Source: Ehretia macrophylla
Taxonomy: Eukaryota > Streptophyta > Magnoliopsida > Boraginales > Ehretiaceae
Length of the DNA: 64,000 nt
Direction of reading: 5' to 3'
NCBI GenBank assembly: GCA_037974665.1
Contig: CM075773.1
Span: forward strand, 51,746,917-51,810,916
Of the stretch, positions 12,659-23,347 are shown one piece after another. Positions within the stretch are counted from its first letter, which is position 1. The number at the start of each line of letters is the position of its first letter. A program made the translations under genes and the position numbers. The notes below the pieces were generated by a model. The model made no database searches, had not been told where the DNA came from, and was given only the letters and a program-made list of their open reading frames with translations.

Positions 12659-12748
12659 AAGCGGTAGTTTAGTGGTAGATTATTCATTTAGTATGTGAAA
12701 AACCATGGGTTCGAATTCTATGATAATGGAAGAGAAAAAAAAAAAAAA
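12659..12748 (+). mobile_element. Short tRNA-derived SINE with exact target-site duplication
   Basis: The 90-bp body begins AAGCGGTAGTTTAGTGGTAG, containing a pol III A-box-like segment (TAGTTTAGTGGTAG). About 40 bp later it has a B-box-like GGGTTCGAATTC, and it ends in an A-rich tail (12731-12748). It is flanked by the identical 14-bp sequence AACTTCCATTACAT at 12645-12658 and 12749-12762. Two pol III boxes, a poly(A) tail and a long target duplication are the expected signs of a SINE, or of a retroposed tRNA, inserted by LINE machinery. The tRNA fold looks too degraded for a functional tRNA gene. Confidence 0.85.
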
Positions 12749-12879
12749 AACTTCCATTACATCACTCAAACACCAAGGCTTGTTACGTTCGCTTGTAAGC
12801 AACCAAGCTAATGCATGAAGTGTATCTAGCTAATTATAGTAAAACTATTTCTATAGAAGTAGCAAGGAACTTTTTGCAT

Positions 12880-13120
12880 AACTAATATTTTCTCTCGCAT
12901 GGAAAAACTATTAGAAAACATGCTTATTAATAATAAGCTGTATAACAACTAGCAATTGCTGAGCTCAATAACGTGAGTTTGTAATCAAGCGGGGCATTAA
13001 AGTGGTTAGATGTGGGTGCAAGAATACTAGCTTATAAGTAGGTTATGTCTAAATCTCTACCCCACACCTAAAACAGGTGCGCCACTAACCCACAATGGGT
13101 CACAATAGTATAGGGTTGCA
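12880..13120 (+). repeat. Dispersed repeat R, copy 3 (central part)
   Basis: Contains AAAAACTATTAGAAAACATG, CTTATTAATAATAAGCTG, GAGCTCAATAACGTGAG, AGCGGGGCATTAAAGTGG, GATGTGGGTGCAAGAAT and CACTAACCCACAATGGGTCAC, in the same order as at 17270-17480. Non-coding. Confidence 0.7.
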
Positions 13121-13375
13121 ACTGTTTTTTTTTCCCACTAGTTCAGCCTAATCTAGATCTAGATTCTCCCAAGGTAATTTATTTTTGTAAAAAAAAAAAC
13201 CTTAAGGCTGAATGGCCATGTTGGTTTTCTCCTCTTATAAAGATAGAAAATAATCTTTGACAAAAAAATATATATACATCGTCACCCATCAATACAAAAA
13301 CAATCTTTACCCAACAAAAAAAACATATCAGCAAAATAATATGTATCTTCAGCCAAGAAAATCTATTTTTCCAAC

Positions 13376-13380
<5 letters not shown>

Positions 13381-13426
<46 letters not shown>

Positions 13427-13430
13427 TTTG
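13381..13430. repeat. TA microsatellite followed by poly(T)
   Basis: A run of about 14 TA units is followed by about 20 T. Flanking open frames on both strands are products of this low-complexity sequence. Confidence 0.9.
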
Positions 13431-13570
13431 CTTTTCCTCAGCAAAAAAAAAAAATATAATTTTGTCAAGTAAAAAAAAAATAAGTATATGATAGGATGTA
13501 CTCTTGTAAGTTAGTCTCTCTTTCCCCACCTTTACTTAGCTGCCAATTGCACTTCACAAAAAAAGTGTTA

Positions 13571-13637
13571 TTCAAACACCGGAAAATTAAAAAAATATTT
13601 TTCAAAAAATTATTTTATGGCAAACAAATGGAGCTTA
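13571..13637. mobile_element. Truncated end of the GGCTCC...GGAGCC MITE family
   Basis: The segment ends ATTATTTTATGGCAAACAAA followed by TGGAGCTTA, closely matching the right end of the complete element at 23536-23967. No left end is present, so it is a fragment. Confidence 0.45.
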
Positions 13638-14269
13638 ATTAATCACCACCGTATATCTCAAAATCTTCAAAAAAGATAGCACAATAAGAGAAGCAACAAT
13701 CTAGTGCAACCATAAGATTATTGTTGTATCTCAAATATAATGAAAAAGGTCTGCTTTGGATATTTAATTTCCTATTTTCTTATGCTTACTTATAACTCTT
13801 GCAATCGTTTCATTGTCGTTCGGTGTTGTGAAAGCTTTCTGGTTCAATTAAAATAGTCAAACCTGACTATAAAGCTTCAAGTATTCACCTATGAGTATAA
13901 GCTGCAAACTAATCCACTGACTTGCCTTACATGTTTGTAAATCGAATTTAATCTTCTGTTAAATTCTGTTCATCCCAAATAAAAAAAGAAAGGCGTGACT
14001 TCTGGTACTATTAAATTTCTTAATATTAAAGGCGTAATCCTATTTAAAGTGAATTTCTAATGAATCAGTCTTTCACATAGTTGGTGAGACGAACAAGGAT
14101 GAATCTTACTAATAAATGAGAGACTCACGTCAATCCAGACTAATTAAAAAGTTTCCCTATATTCAATGATCAAAGTTATTCTGAATTTTTTAACTTTGTG
14201 GATAGTGTTGTGAATCATGATTCGCGATTTCGCGGGTTTGACAACTTAAATTATAGATTGTCGAATATT

Positions 14270-14425
14270 AATGGAAGTAAAATCTGAAGTATGATTAATG
14301 ATAGTAAATATGAAGTATGATAGTAAAATCTGAAGTATGATTGCCGCATATAGTAGGTAAATCTGAAGTATGATTAATGATAGTAAATATGAAGTATGAT
14401 TAATGGAAGTAAAATCAAATTTGCA
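14270..14425. repeat. Short tandem repeats of GAAGTATGATTAATG units
   Basis: Five near-copies of CTGAAGTATGATTAATGATA or shortened forms, with AGTAAAAT or AGTAAATA spacers. Non-coding. Confidence 0.7.
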
Positions 14426-14439
14426 GAAAGTTCGAAACG

Positions 14440-14830
14440 AGGTTAATTATCAAGGATCTTGCTTGGCAAAGTAATAAGGGTCTTTGCTCGAACTTGAATT
14501 AATCATGCAACCGGGTAACTACTAACTAATAGTTTCTCCCACATGGAAAACATATTAGAAAAAATACTTATTTATAATAAGTTGCGCAACAACTAATAAT
14601 TGGCCGAGCTTAGTAGCATGAGCTTGTGACCAAACGGGGCATTAAAGTGATTGGATGTGCGTACAAGAATGCTAGTTTAATGGTGGTGGTGCCTTTAAAT
14701 CTCTACTATTCATACGTGTGTGGTCTTGTGGGAGGGCCACAACTGTCACGCATGGTTGGTGGGTTGACCACCCCTCATATTGGGTCTCAGTGTAGAGATG
14801 AAGATTCACTTACCTAGCGCACATGTTAAA
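14440..14830 (+). repeat. Dispersed repeat R, copy 4
   Basis: Shares the R core (CTCCCACATGGAAAACATAT, GAGCTTAGTAGCATGAGC, CGGGGCATTAAAGTGATTGG) and the R tail (AGAGATGAAGATTCACTTACC) with the copies at 12.9 and 17.3 kb. A 63-codon frame inside it is not conserved in the other copies and is not annotated as a gene. Confidence 0.65.
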
Positions 14831-15108
14831 TTTGCGATAGTTCTCCTTATATAAGCCATTTGAATTTGACAAATTAAGTTACATATAATATAGTTCTCTT
14901 TCCCATTCAAACCAAAAAATAAAAATAAAAATAAAAATAGTTCTCTCTCCCGCTCGTTAGTTCTCCTACTCATTGTCTCAATGTTCTCTCCTTTTGGTAA
15001 AGTTCAGGGATTTTTGTGTTATTTTTGTTTCTTTTTCTTTCCTTAATTTGTTCATGTTTGCTTGGTGTATTCACTATTCAGTAAACAATTTTCAAGTTTT
15101 GAGATACT

Positions 15109-15441
15109 ACACTAAAACATTTTTTTTAAACACTCTATTCAAAAATGAAAAAATTATTACAATATGTGTCTTAGTGCAACAATTCTTTAACCGTTGTATA
15201 AACTAAATCTTTTCACAACAGTTTTATTTCATTGCAACATTTAATTTTTTTATTTAATTGCAAGGTTTAAATTTTTTTTATTAATTTTTGCTATTAATTA
15301 CTCAGGAGATTACATTTTTACAACGATTTTAAAATTTTAATTTAATTACGGCTGTTTAAAAAATCGTTGCTTAGTATAGCAGCGAAGTCATATTCAACTG
15401 TTAAAATCATTTGTCAGTTTTAAGTGTTACAATCGGTAGTG
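15109..15441. mobile_element. Possible non-autonomous CACTA-like element
   Basis: Starts CACTAAAACA and ends GGTAGTG. The interior has several copies of short GCAAC/CGTTG motifs in both orientations (TGCAACAATTC, AACCGTTGTA, CAACGATTTT, ATCGTTGC), as in the subterminal repeats of plant CACTA elements. The ends match only in the terminal CACTA/TAGTG and no clear 3-bp target duplication is seen. Confidence 0.35.
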
Positions 15442-15659
15442 TTATATTCTATATAACAAATATTGGTATTCTTTCCTACGTGAGAATATTTCTGCTTTTA
15501 TTTTTATTTTTTTATGTCAGAATAGATTGTCCAAATTTATGCTAGTCCTCCCAAAAAAAAAAGAAAAGAAAGAGAGCTTTTCTAAACAAAAATTGTAAAG
15601 GATGATATGAAGATGAAGCACTTGTACCAAGGTAAAGCACCTGTCTATTAAAGAAAAAA

Positions 15660-15800
15660 AGCTTGAAGAAGATATTGTATTTATGATTGCGAAGTAATTA
15701 ATGGATGGTTAACGGTGCAGTTAGTGATTAATATAAATCTTAAGGAACTTATTTGGCAAAGTAATGGACTTGTATTTGTGTACATGTACTTGAAGTATGT
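15660..15800 (+). repeat. Dispersed repeat R, copy 5 (5' part)
   Basis: GATATTGTATTTATGATTGC, GAAGTAATTAATGGATGG, AACTTATTTGGCAAAGTAA and TACTTGAAGTATG correspond to the 5' part of R at 10.14-10.7 kb and 17.1-17.2 kb. Here the block is uninterrupted, which marks the insertions in copy 2. Confidence 0.65.
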
Positions 15801-16149
15801 TTCTATTTTCTGCCATATACTGATTAAATTTCTGGCTGATGGGGCATGCAGCATCACAATCAACGAGTTCTTTTTTATTATTATTTGGTTACAACAAAAA
15901 ATTCACGTTAGGTAAGTACAATTGAATTTATTCTAAAATTATAAATTTTGTAATGAACTAGTATACACAAATACATTCTTCAGGTCAATTAAGGGTCATG
16001 GAAGATTTATGATAAGAAGGTAAAATTTAAACTTGTGACATTTGATCTCAACAAATCAATACCCAACTACTACAACCAATCTTACTCCAACCAATCTTTG
16101 GGGCTACAATTGACAAGTTGTTTCTTCTTCTTCTTCTTCTTTTTTTTGC

Positions 16150-16320
16150 TAAGTAAATAAGCACTGTGTAAGTCTCTACTATCACACCTAATAAATTACA
16201 GGTACGCCACTAAGCCACTGTGGATCACTGTAGCACGAACAAATTGAATTCTCATGTGTGGTCTTGTGGGAGGGCGACAACAGCCATGCATGATTGGTGG
16301 GTTGAGAAATCAATTAATTT
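16150..16320 (+). repeat. Dispersed repeat R, copy 6 (fragment)
   Basis: Contains AAGTCTCTACTATCACACCT, TACGCCACTAAGCCACTG and AGCACGAACAAATTGAAT, matching part of the R tail, followed by a stretch with TGGTGGGTTGA like that in copy 4. Confidence 0.5.
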
Positions 16321-16502
16321 TAACAATTATCTCCAATAATTAAGTGAGAATATATATATATATATATATTGGTGTTCTTGGAGTTGGGAGCTTAATCATT
16401 GGCTTATAATTAGGTGAGTTTCAAGAACTGCCTTGTAAGAATAAGCTCATCAACGGCACGATTAAAATATAGCCCAAGAAGGTCCTTCAATTGTCCCACA
16501 AG

Positions 16503-17032
16503 TAGGGGTGTACATAGGTCGATTTAGATGGTTTAAAGGTATATTTTTCGACCCGAACCAACATATTCAGTTTGAAAAAATTAAAATCATAATTAACTCA
16601 TATAATGCTCAAAACCACCCAAACCAAATCAATACATTTGAAGAAACCAAACCATCTAAACCAAGCCAAATCATATATTCGGTTTAACTTATAACTACAT
16701 TTGAATAAAGTAATTGTATTGTAGAAATCTAAAATATAAAAGAGTTACACATAATATCTTTTTTTTTTCTCAAATGAAAAGGGAGATAGATTGAAAAAAA
16801 TGTGGAGGAAAGTGAAAAGGTCTCTAGATATATATGTATGTATATATATATATGTACGGGTCGGTTTGGGTTAATGGTTTTGATAGTAAAAACCATAAAC
16901 CAAACCATGTAGTTGGTTTATATAAAAATTTAAACCATAACCAACCAAACTTTTAAAAAACTGCTAAAAATGGGTTGGGTTGGGTTGGGTTTGGCGGTTT
17001 GGACAGGTTGACGGTTTCGTTGTACACCTCTA
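16503..17032. mobile_element. hAT-type MITE, 530 bp, with 8-bp target duplication
   Basis: Termini TAGGGGTGTACA and TGTACACCTCTA are inverted repeats (11 of 12). Flanks are CCCACAAG at 16495-16502 and CCCACGAG at 17033-17040, an 8-bp duplication with one mismatch, typical of hAT insertions. Inside are arrays of AAACCA/TGGTTT and GGGTT motifs in inverted arrangement. No ORF. Confidence 0.85.
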
Positions 17033-17099
17033 CCCACGAGAGCTTCTGCCAAAGCAGTTACGATGAAGTCAAGAGGATATACTAGGTGGGAGATTCGAA

Positions 17100-17830
17100 G
17101 AGAATATTGTATCTTATAATTGTAAAGTAATTAATGGGAGGTTTCATGGTGCAATTAGAGATTAGTATATATTTGTGATTAAGTCTTGTTCGCATTATGT
17201 TTAAGAGAAAATAATGACATGAACAAGGGCAATAATATTCTATTATTTTGTAACTAGGATAGCTAATATTTTCTCCCACATGAAAAAACTATTAGGAAAT
17301 ATGTTTATTAATAATAAGTTGTATAACAACTAACAATTGTTGAGCTCAATAGTGTGAGCTTGTGACCAAGCGGGACACTAAAGTGATTGAATGTGGGTGC
17401 AAGAATATTAACTTGAAGGTGGGTGATGTCTAAATCTCTACTCCCACACCACCACTAACCCACCATGGGTCATTGTAGTACGAACAAATTGAATCGTGGC
17501 TAGTATAGAGATGAAGATTCATCCACCTAAGGTTGGTAGACTTGTTCCACAAATATCCACCTTTTGCGTCTCATTTATTAATTTTTTACATCTCATCGAC
17601 CAAACAATCGTCACCAATTTATTTTAGATTAACGATCGTCACCTTTGTAACTAGGTTCTAGGTGATTAAAATTTCAATTGTCACAGTTTATAACACTAGC
17701 TAAAAATTAATAGTCCAATAAAATGTTGTTGATGGCTATGTTATCCTAACTGTGACAGACGTACATTGCAATTATGACACATTATGTGAACTAAAATATA
17801 ATTATCAAATATTAATAATCAAGGATCGTT
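17100..17830 (+). repeat. Dispersed repeat R, copy 7 (most complete)
   Basis: The longest uninterrupted copy. It opens with TATTGTATCTTATAATTGTA and GTAATTAATGGGAGG, continues with the core (CACATGAAAAAACTATTAGG, GAGCTCAATAGTGTGAGC) and ends with the tail shared with copy 1 (TTGAATCGTGGCTAGTATAG, AATAATCAAGGATCG). No open frame is conserved among copies, there are no LTR-like TG...CA ends, and no terminal inverted repeats are obvious. The class of this repeat is unknown to me. Confidence 0.7.
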
Positions 17831-17875
17831 TGGGTTGTGGCGCACAGGATAGTTGGGTCCAAGCAATATTACTCA

Positions 17876-17950
17876 GGCTTCGTTTATTTGTCATAAAATA
17901 ACTTATTAATGGAAAAATATTTTCTTAAAAAATAGAAAAAACAGGACACA
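17876..17950. mobile_element. Truncated left end of the GGCTCC MITE family
   Basis: Starts GGCTTCGTTTATTTGTCATA and AAATAACTTATTAATGG, like the internal left-end unit of the element at 23536 (GGCTCTGTTTGTTTGCCGTA). The right end is missing. Confidence 0.4.
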
Positions 17951-18930
17951 AACATTTGAGTTCCATTGAAAAAACACATGCCACTCTCTCAGTTCAAAAT
18001 GACTAGCCATTCAAAATGCGAAGTAAAGGAATTTGAATATCGCAATGCTTGAGGACTTTCTACTTCTCTTTAAGAAGAGAAATCATCATCAATGAGTTTC
18101 GATAGCGGTGTTCCATTCATCAATTTCATGAGATATTTCTTCTAGCTCCTGTAGTCAATCTTCAGCAAGAAAGAATTCAACTTTGCAGCAAGAAACTCAA
18201 AGGTCTGAAAAATCACCTTGGATGCATTGTGATCTTGGACAGCTAGTGACAGTTCTTTATAATTGATATTTCTTGTCGTGATGATCCCCTTGTTAACTGC
18301 ATATTAAGTTCATATTTTATTTCGTTTATTTATGTGTTGTGTTGTACAGTTATATTTAAAAAATGTATTAATTATTGATCGAATTACGTCGAATTCGTGA
18401 CAAAAAAAAATTACACGGATTCAATTGATTATTCAGCCCAATTGAGTTTTCCGTCATTAAAAATTCTCAACTATATACTGATTTACAGTCAAAATTATTG
18501 CCGGTCACTCTCAAAATGACGTGAAAAACTTATTAAAAAATATAAACTCCATAGAAAATACATGTATGTCAGTATTGCAACCTCGCTTTTGAAAATCTTT
18601 TCCTAGTGGCGCTTCGACTTTTTATCTTTCCAATGTTTCTTTAGAAAAAGTTGTGATAACTGGTATTCAAAATTTTGAAAATTAAAGTTGTGACATCAAT
18701 TTTTTAATATAATTTTAGTGCTTTTTGTTTTTTTGGTCAGTAGTGTTTGCTTATCACATAGTTTGCCCATTAAAGCAAAAAAGCAGAAAAATTGTATATT
18801 TTTATCAAAAACAACTATAGGTTGATTGTTTTTCTTACTTAAAACATTTCTGATTTCTCTATTGTCCTCATCTGAGTTAGACAAGTTCCATCGTTAAACA
18901 TGGAAAATTTTGTCGGTCTCTGTTGGATGG
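17950..18930. repeat. Local duplication, compact copy A
   Basis: Blocks of this 1-kb segment recur in the same order downstream: 17960-18010 with 21918-21970; 18060-18150 with 23960-24065; 18165-18232 with 24690-24755; 18262-18290 with 24988-25012; 18505-18655 with 25436-25585; 18765-18910 with 28657-28800. Copy A is nearly contiguous and copy B is spread over 7 kb by insertions, so A is close to the ancestral layout. Confidence 0.75.
18070..18296 (-). pseudogene. Exon-like pseudogene remnant, family not recognised
   Basis: After an acceptor ATATGCAG (to 18297) the minus strand has a protein-like frame containing NKGIITTRNINYKELSLAVQ, KVIFQTFEFLAAKLNSFLLK and MNGTPLSKLIDDDFSS. It is interrupted by one in-frame TAG after IDYRS and ends at TAA. 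The copy-B counterpart (23960-24065) reads IDYRSKKKYFMKWMNGTPLS without that stop, but its preceding part is separated by a 0.6-kb insertion. I do not recognise the domain. It looks like part of an exon from a lost gene. Confidence 0.45.
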
Positions 18931-19419
18931 TGATAGAAGAGGTAAAAAGCGTTTTTTTTTTTTTTTTTGTTATTTTCTATACAGTTGCATTGTTATCATT
19001 GTTGTATTAGTAACCATAGTTGTATTTTACTGTAGTTCGCTTTTACCATATATTTCACGTTTTAGGTATCAAGTAATCTTATGCATATATAAAAATATGA
19101 TTGTATATATTAATTTATAAATCTCCATAATAAATTAAAATAAACTTCGTTCTCTATCATTCATGTCTTCTTTCTATTTCAACACCAGAAAATAAAGTTC
19201 TTTGGATTAAATAATTTTTGTTGATCATAACGTTAGATTCTACAAGATTTACATAATATAATTTAGAAGACAATGCTGACAATATTTCTAAAACTCAGTA
19301 TATTTATTTGTGATCTATTGAAATATGAAGCATCGCTTACTAACATCTTTGTTCCTCCAGGAAAGACAATACATGCTCTTTCAAAACCTTCAATAAAATT
19401 TACAGTGCCAAAAATTATA

Positions 19420-19884
19420 GGATGAAGTGTACCAAATCCCTTTATACTTTAGCGAAAGTGCATAACATTCCCTTATAATTCAAAAACTTTCTGAATTAGT
19501 CCCTGTGTTTTTCAAAAGTCCTCAACACCCCCCTTCAGTTATAAAATCCTTCATATTTAACGTTTTTTATAAAAAAGACGTAAATACTCTCATTTTTTTT
19601 TCATTTCTCTCTTTTACCATTTCCTCTTTTGTTTAGGCAAAAAAAATGGTAATTTGGTCAATTCATATAATTATTTAATGAATAAATTCGTTAAAAATAA
19701 AAAAAAAAATCTCACTTAACGCGTGTGAAGTACACTCTCCATTAAATTTAACGGATTTTTTAACGGTAGGGGGGTGTTGTGCACTTTTAAAAAACTACAA
19801 GGACTAACTCATGAGGTTTTTAAACTATAGGAGGGTATTGTACACTTTCACTAAAGTATAAGGGGATCTGATGCACTTCACCCA
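19420..19884. mobile_element. Long-TIR MITE, family M1, full copy
   Basis: Ends GGATGAAGTGTACCAAATCC and GATCTGATGCACTTCACC are inverted repeats with mismatches. The arms continue with matched units such as CAAGGACTAACTCATGAGG and TGAATTAGTCCCTGTG. The unique centre (about 19610-19730) contains TTTGTTTAGGC and ACTTAACGCGTGTGAAGTAC. A second copy with the same centre lies in the opposite orientation at 26526-26944. Confidence 0.8.
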
Positions 19885-20990
19885 AAATTATATTAACATT
19901 TATTTCCACTAAATTTAGTTGAGCGGATTTAAAAATTAACAAGAATACAATACACAAATTTCATCTTTTTAAGTTGATAAAAATAGTAATCAAGATAAAT
20001 TATTGTATCCCCATGTTCAATTTTTCCATCAATGTCTTCAAAAGTCAAAATAGATGTTGTTGTCTTGATCATAGTGTTCAGCAAGATTTATTTCAATAGC
20101 CTATTATGCCACATTTATAACATTCACTTTCTTAGATCGATTTTTTTTTCTGAACTATACTTCTCTCGTCACCTTTATGGTTCTTAGAATTAAAGTTTTT
20201 TAGGCAATTATGATGCCAAATATAAGATTACCATGACCACAGCATTTACCTTAAAAAATGGTGCTGACCCCGTTCGTCATGTTGATGATTCATTCAATCA
20301 AGAGACATGCTATTAACTCAGAATATTTTTAAAAATCACGCTTTTTATATTATTGTTGCAAGATTACATTTGATGTGTAGAATGTAAAATAAAAAAAATA
20401 CATAAACTATAACTAATAAACTAAGCTAAGCTTCAATATGAAACTTGAAACTAAACAAAAATAAATTGAACACATAAAATAATAAGAATTGTATACAAGC
20501 ATTATGTACATTAAGATACATACAATATATCATGCGTGCATGATGATATGAATATCACACAATTATGATAAATTAGACAAATAATTATTTAAAAGTTAGG
20601 ATTATAAGGGAAATGAGTGGTACATTTATGTCGAAATCCTTATTTATACATATTGTTAATTATATATTTAACTCGTTGATTTTTCATATAAATTTACGGC
20701 AACATGATATTATTGTCAGAACGTCTCCTAACTTACAAAAGAGACAACTCTCGACAAAAATAAATAGCGTCGTTTGATTCATATAACCGACTCCACTTAA
20801 TGAGACAAAGCTCGATTTAGTTTGATGTGTATTTGCAATTTTGGACAGTTTTTGTTGCTCACAGTGATACTAGAATGTTTGTGGACGTAATTCTTGACAT
20901 AGATTTTCATTGTCTACAGCAATACAGAAATGATGAGAGAATACAAATATCAAAGTACTAGAGCATCTTTAAAGGACGATAGGGTTTTCT
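19885..20990. other. Intergenic, downstream of the 21-kb gene
   Basis: AT-rich with no supported gene. The last few hundred bases before 21025 probably include the 3'UTR of the minus-strand gene at 21025-21795, but no polyadenylation site could be fixed. Confidence 0.45.
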
Positions 20991-21024
20991 CCTTCTTTTC
21001 TTTTGGGGTGGAACATCATTGTTA

Positions 21025-21795
21025 TTAACACATTTCGCATACTTTCTTGTCGTGCTTTAACAGCTGGCATATCTTTTTCTTAGTGGGTTTGGTGGCTCTC
21101 ACTAAGTTTCGATAGATCTTCATCTTTTCAGATTTGATCTTCATTGCTGTTAGTGGGCTTTGGGTTTTGCTCCCCAAAGCAGTCTTCACGATAATTTTAT
21201 CGTTTGCCTCATAAATCCACGAGTCTCCACGAGCTTCACATTGATCTAAGTGTTGATAAAGAACTTTGAATCCCAAAGCTCTTCTGTACTGCACCCATTC
21301 CATGGTTACTGCGTCTTCCACGTATGGATGAAACTTCTGATCTTCTGGAATCAGGTGTTGATCTCTTTTTCCCACCATTCCAATCTGAATTATATGGCTT
21401 GCGCCAATAAACTGATTGCCTTCCAATTCTGGACTGGCTGTAAAGACTTTGATGAAAATCAAAGGATTCTTGTTCTTGTGGAACTCCCGAAATTTCTCGA
21501 GTCCGTCCTTGATTGACCTGGGAAGTAATTTGACCTCCTCGAAGTCTTCGCTTAGGTAGATGCAATTGACATACCCAAACTGGAACATATCTTTAACAAC
21601 TTCAGGGTCTGCACCCTGAAAGAAGTTGATTCTTGGATAATGACCAGTGTGATCAACAATGGCCGTTTCAGAATTTCTGGTTGTGTAGGCTAATCGAGAG
21701 ACTCTCCTATACTCTGCAAGTCTTTCTTCTGGACCTGCTTCTTCTCTCAGGACTCTTTCAATCCTTTCATCTTTTTCTAATGCTGCAGTTGTCAT
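21025..21795 (-). CDS. Single-exon protein of unrecognised family (256 aa)
   Basis: The function is unknown to me. The frame is open for 256 codons, far longer than chance in this AT-rich DNA. I chose the ATG at 21793-21795 (MTTAALEKDERIERVLREE): it lies two bases after an acceptor-like CATGCAG, and the frame upstream of it offers only a TTG. Visible features: an acidic, helical N-terminus (1-30); a central part with INFFQGADPEVVKDMFQFGY and IYLSEDFEEVKLLPRSIKDG; a mixed segment LEKFREFHKNKNPLIFIKVF; then TMEWVQYRRALGFKVLYQHL; and a Lys-rich tail ending KKVCEMC. No signal peptide or membrane span is evident; the basic tail could suit nuclear targeting or nucleic-acid binding, which is only a guess. 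A TATA box and a 5'UTR intron (21798-22622) support real transcription. It sits among MITEs and next to the duplicated block at 21.9 kb. Confidence 0.75.
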   Translation of the reverse strand: MTTAALEKDERIERVLREEAGPEERLAEYRRVSRLAYTTRNSETAIVDHTGHYPRINFFQGADPEVVKDMFQFGYVNCIYLSEDFEEVKLLPRSIKDGLEKFREFHKNKNPLIFIKVFTASPELEGNQFIGASHIIQIGMVGKRDQHLIPEDQKFHPYVEDAVTMEWVQYRRALGFKVLYQHLDQCEARGDSWIYEANDKIIVKTALGSKTQSPLTAMKIKSEKMKIYRNLVRATKPTKKKICQLLKHDKKVCEMC

Positions 21796-21797
21796 CC

Positions 21798-22622
21798 CTG
21801 CATGTAGCAAATTACATCTACTTCTCTGATAATCAAATAAAATATTCTGTTTAATTATTTTTAGGTTCAGAGAAGAGCAATAAAATGGATAACGGGATCC
21901 ACATAAACATGTTGTGAGAGTTCCATTGAAAGAACACGTCTCACTCTCTCAGTTCAAACTCACTAGCCGTCCAAAAATGACTCTCTTTAGCCGGTTAATC
22001 GCGAAAATTTGAAAAATCAAAACCAAAACTGTTTAGAATAATCAAAACTCAAAATCGAAACTGACTATTTTAAAAATTATTATTCAAAATCAAAACCAAT
22101 TTGTTGAAGATAATAGATAATATAACAAATCTCTCCTTAACAACTTAACTTTTAAATGAGGTGGCCACTTAACACAACTTATAACAAACTTTTTTTTAAC
22201 AGTTTAAGTTTTTAAATAAAATTCTCACTTAACGCAACTGAACTGCAGGTAACCGAACCCGAGGCCTATAATTTAAATAAAAAACACTCAAAATATGTAA
22301 AAATAAATTATTTTAAACTCCTTAATGTAATATATTAGAAGACAATCCATTCTAATATCACTTCCAGCTCTACCCAACCAAAAAAAAAAAAAAAAATTCT
22401 AGGCCTAAACCATAAAACACAAAAAGAATCAAATTCAGAAAGCGAAATGAATTAACTGGCCAGAAAAATAAAGGTATCGATCAGTATTTGCTCAGCAACA
22501 TATAAGGAAAAGTGCAGCTCAAACTAAGATAAAATAACTTCTCACAAATCAACACAGAAACAATCCATTTCCACAAAAACAAAAATTAAACAGAAAACCT
22601 AATCAGAGATGAGAAAACAAAC
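21798..22622 (-). other. Predicted 5'UTR intron of the 21-kb gene
   Basis: On the minus strand a donor CACTGAG|GTTTGT (at 22622) and an acceptor CATGCAG|GG (to 21798) bracket 825 bp. The intron contains part of the local duplication (21905-21982, matching 17950-18013). Intron status is inferred from splice motifs and from the position of the TATA box and of the only good ATG. Confidence 0.5.
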
Positions 22623-22717
22623 CTCAGTGACTGTGGCACGTCTAATGGTCCGCGGCAGGCAAAGAAACGAGTATCTTTCAAAAGATAAAAAAGAAATAAA
22701 GCGAGAAAGACAGCGAG

Positions 22718-22726
22718 TATATATAT
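22718..22726 (-). promoter_or_regulatory. TATA box of the 21-kb gene
   Basis: TATATATAC on the minus strand, 95-103 bp upstream of the predicted donor at 22622. A pyrimidine-rich leader (GTCTTTCTCGCTTTATTTC) follows, typical of plant 5'UTRs. Confidence 0.45.
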
Positions 22727-23291
22727 TTTGAGAGCTACAAAAAATATATAAATAGAGAAAGAATGTATGAGAAATCACTCTGAATAGGTGGTGAAGTAAA
22801 AAAGAAGAACAAAGAGACGGGATGTAAATAAAATTTAGTGCTGAACGGTTGTGAAGAAATGGAGAAAGTTGGAATAAGAGACTGACAAAGAAAGAGAGAA
22901 CGTGTAAAGTCTAATTCAAACAACTTCCTTATTTTTTCTCCCGCTACATCTAGTGATTATTTATTTCATTTTCATTTTAATAATTTTTTTACATTTTATT
23001 TTAGAAAATTTCTATTTCAATTTTACTCTAATAACTTTTTAATTTTAAAAATTCTTTATTTTTATTTTACTCCAAATTTTTTTTTTATTTTAATTAAACA
23101 TATTATTTTAATTTTTTTTATTTATATTTATTAATTATTTATGATGATTTTTTATTTTAATTACTAATGGGTAGGTAGCAAATGACTTGGAGTTGACCTA
23201 AAAAAGAGAAAAGTAAAAGGGTATGGAAAGAAGGTAATTAAATAAAGAAACGTAGTAGCTAGGTATATTTAGTATAAATAGTATATTATTA

Positions 23292-23342
<51 letters not shown>
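23292..23342. repeat. (TA)n microsatellite
   Basis: About 25 TA units within an A/T-only stretch (22930-23420). Confidence 0.95.

Positions 23343-23347
<5 letters not shown>

Noticed and set aside
12659-12748. Functional tRNA gene
   Set aside because: A- and B-box-like motifs are present but the acceptor stem does not pair well, and the poly(A) tail and target duplication indicate retroposition.
13179-13529. Overlapping long frames on both strands rich in Ile/Tyr/Phe/Lys
   Set aside because: Produced by the TA microsatellite and poly(T)/poly(A) tracts; no motif and no splice context.
21796-21810. Upstream extension of the 21-kb CDS to position 21810
   Set aside because: The extension begins with TTG, not ATG, and crosses a good CATGCAG acceptor. 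The ATG at 21795 is preferred.
21236-21854. Other-frame ORFs over the 21-kb gene (plus and minus strands)
   Set aside because: They overlap the longer 256-codon frame, which has the better composition and start context, so they are shadows.
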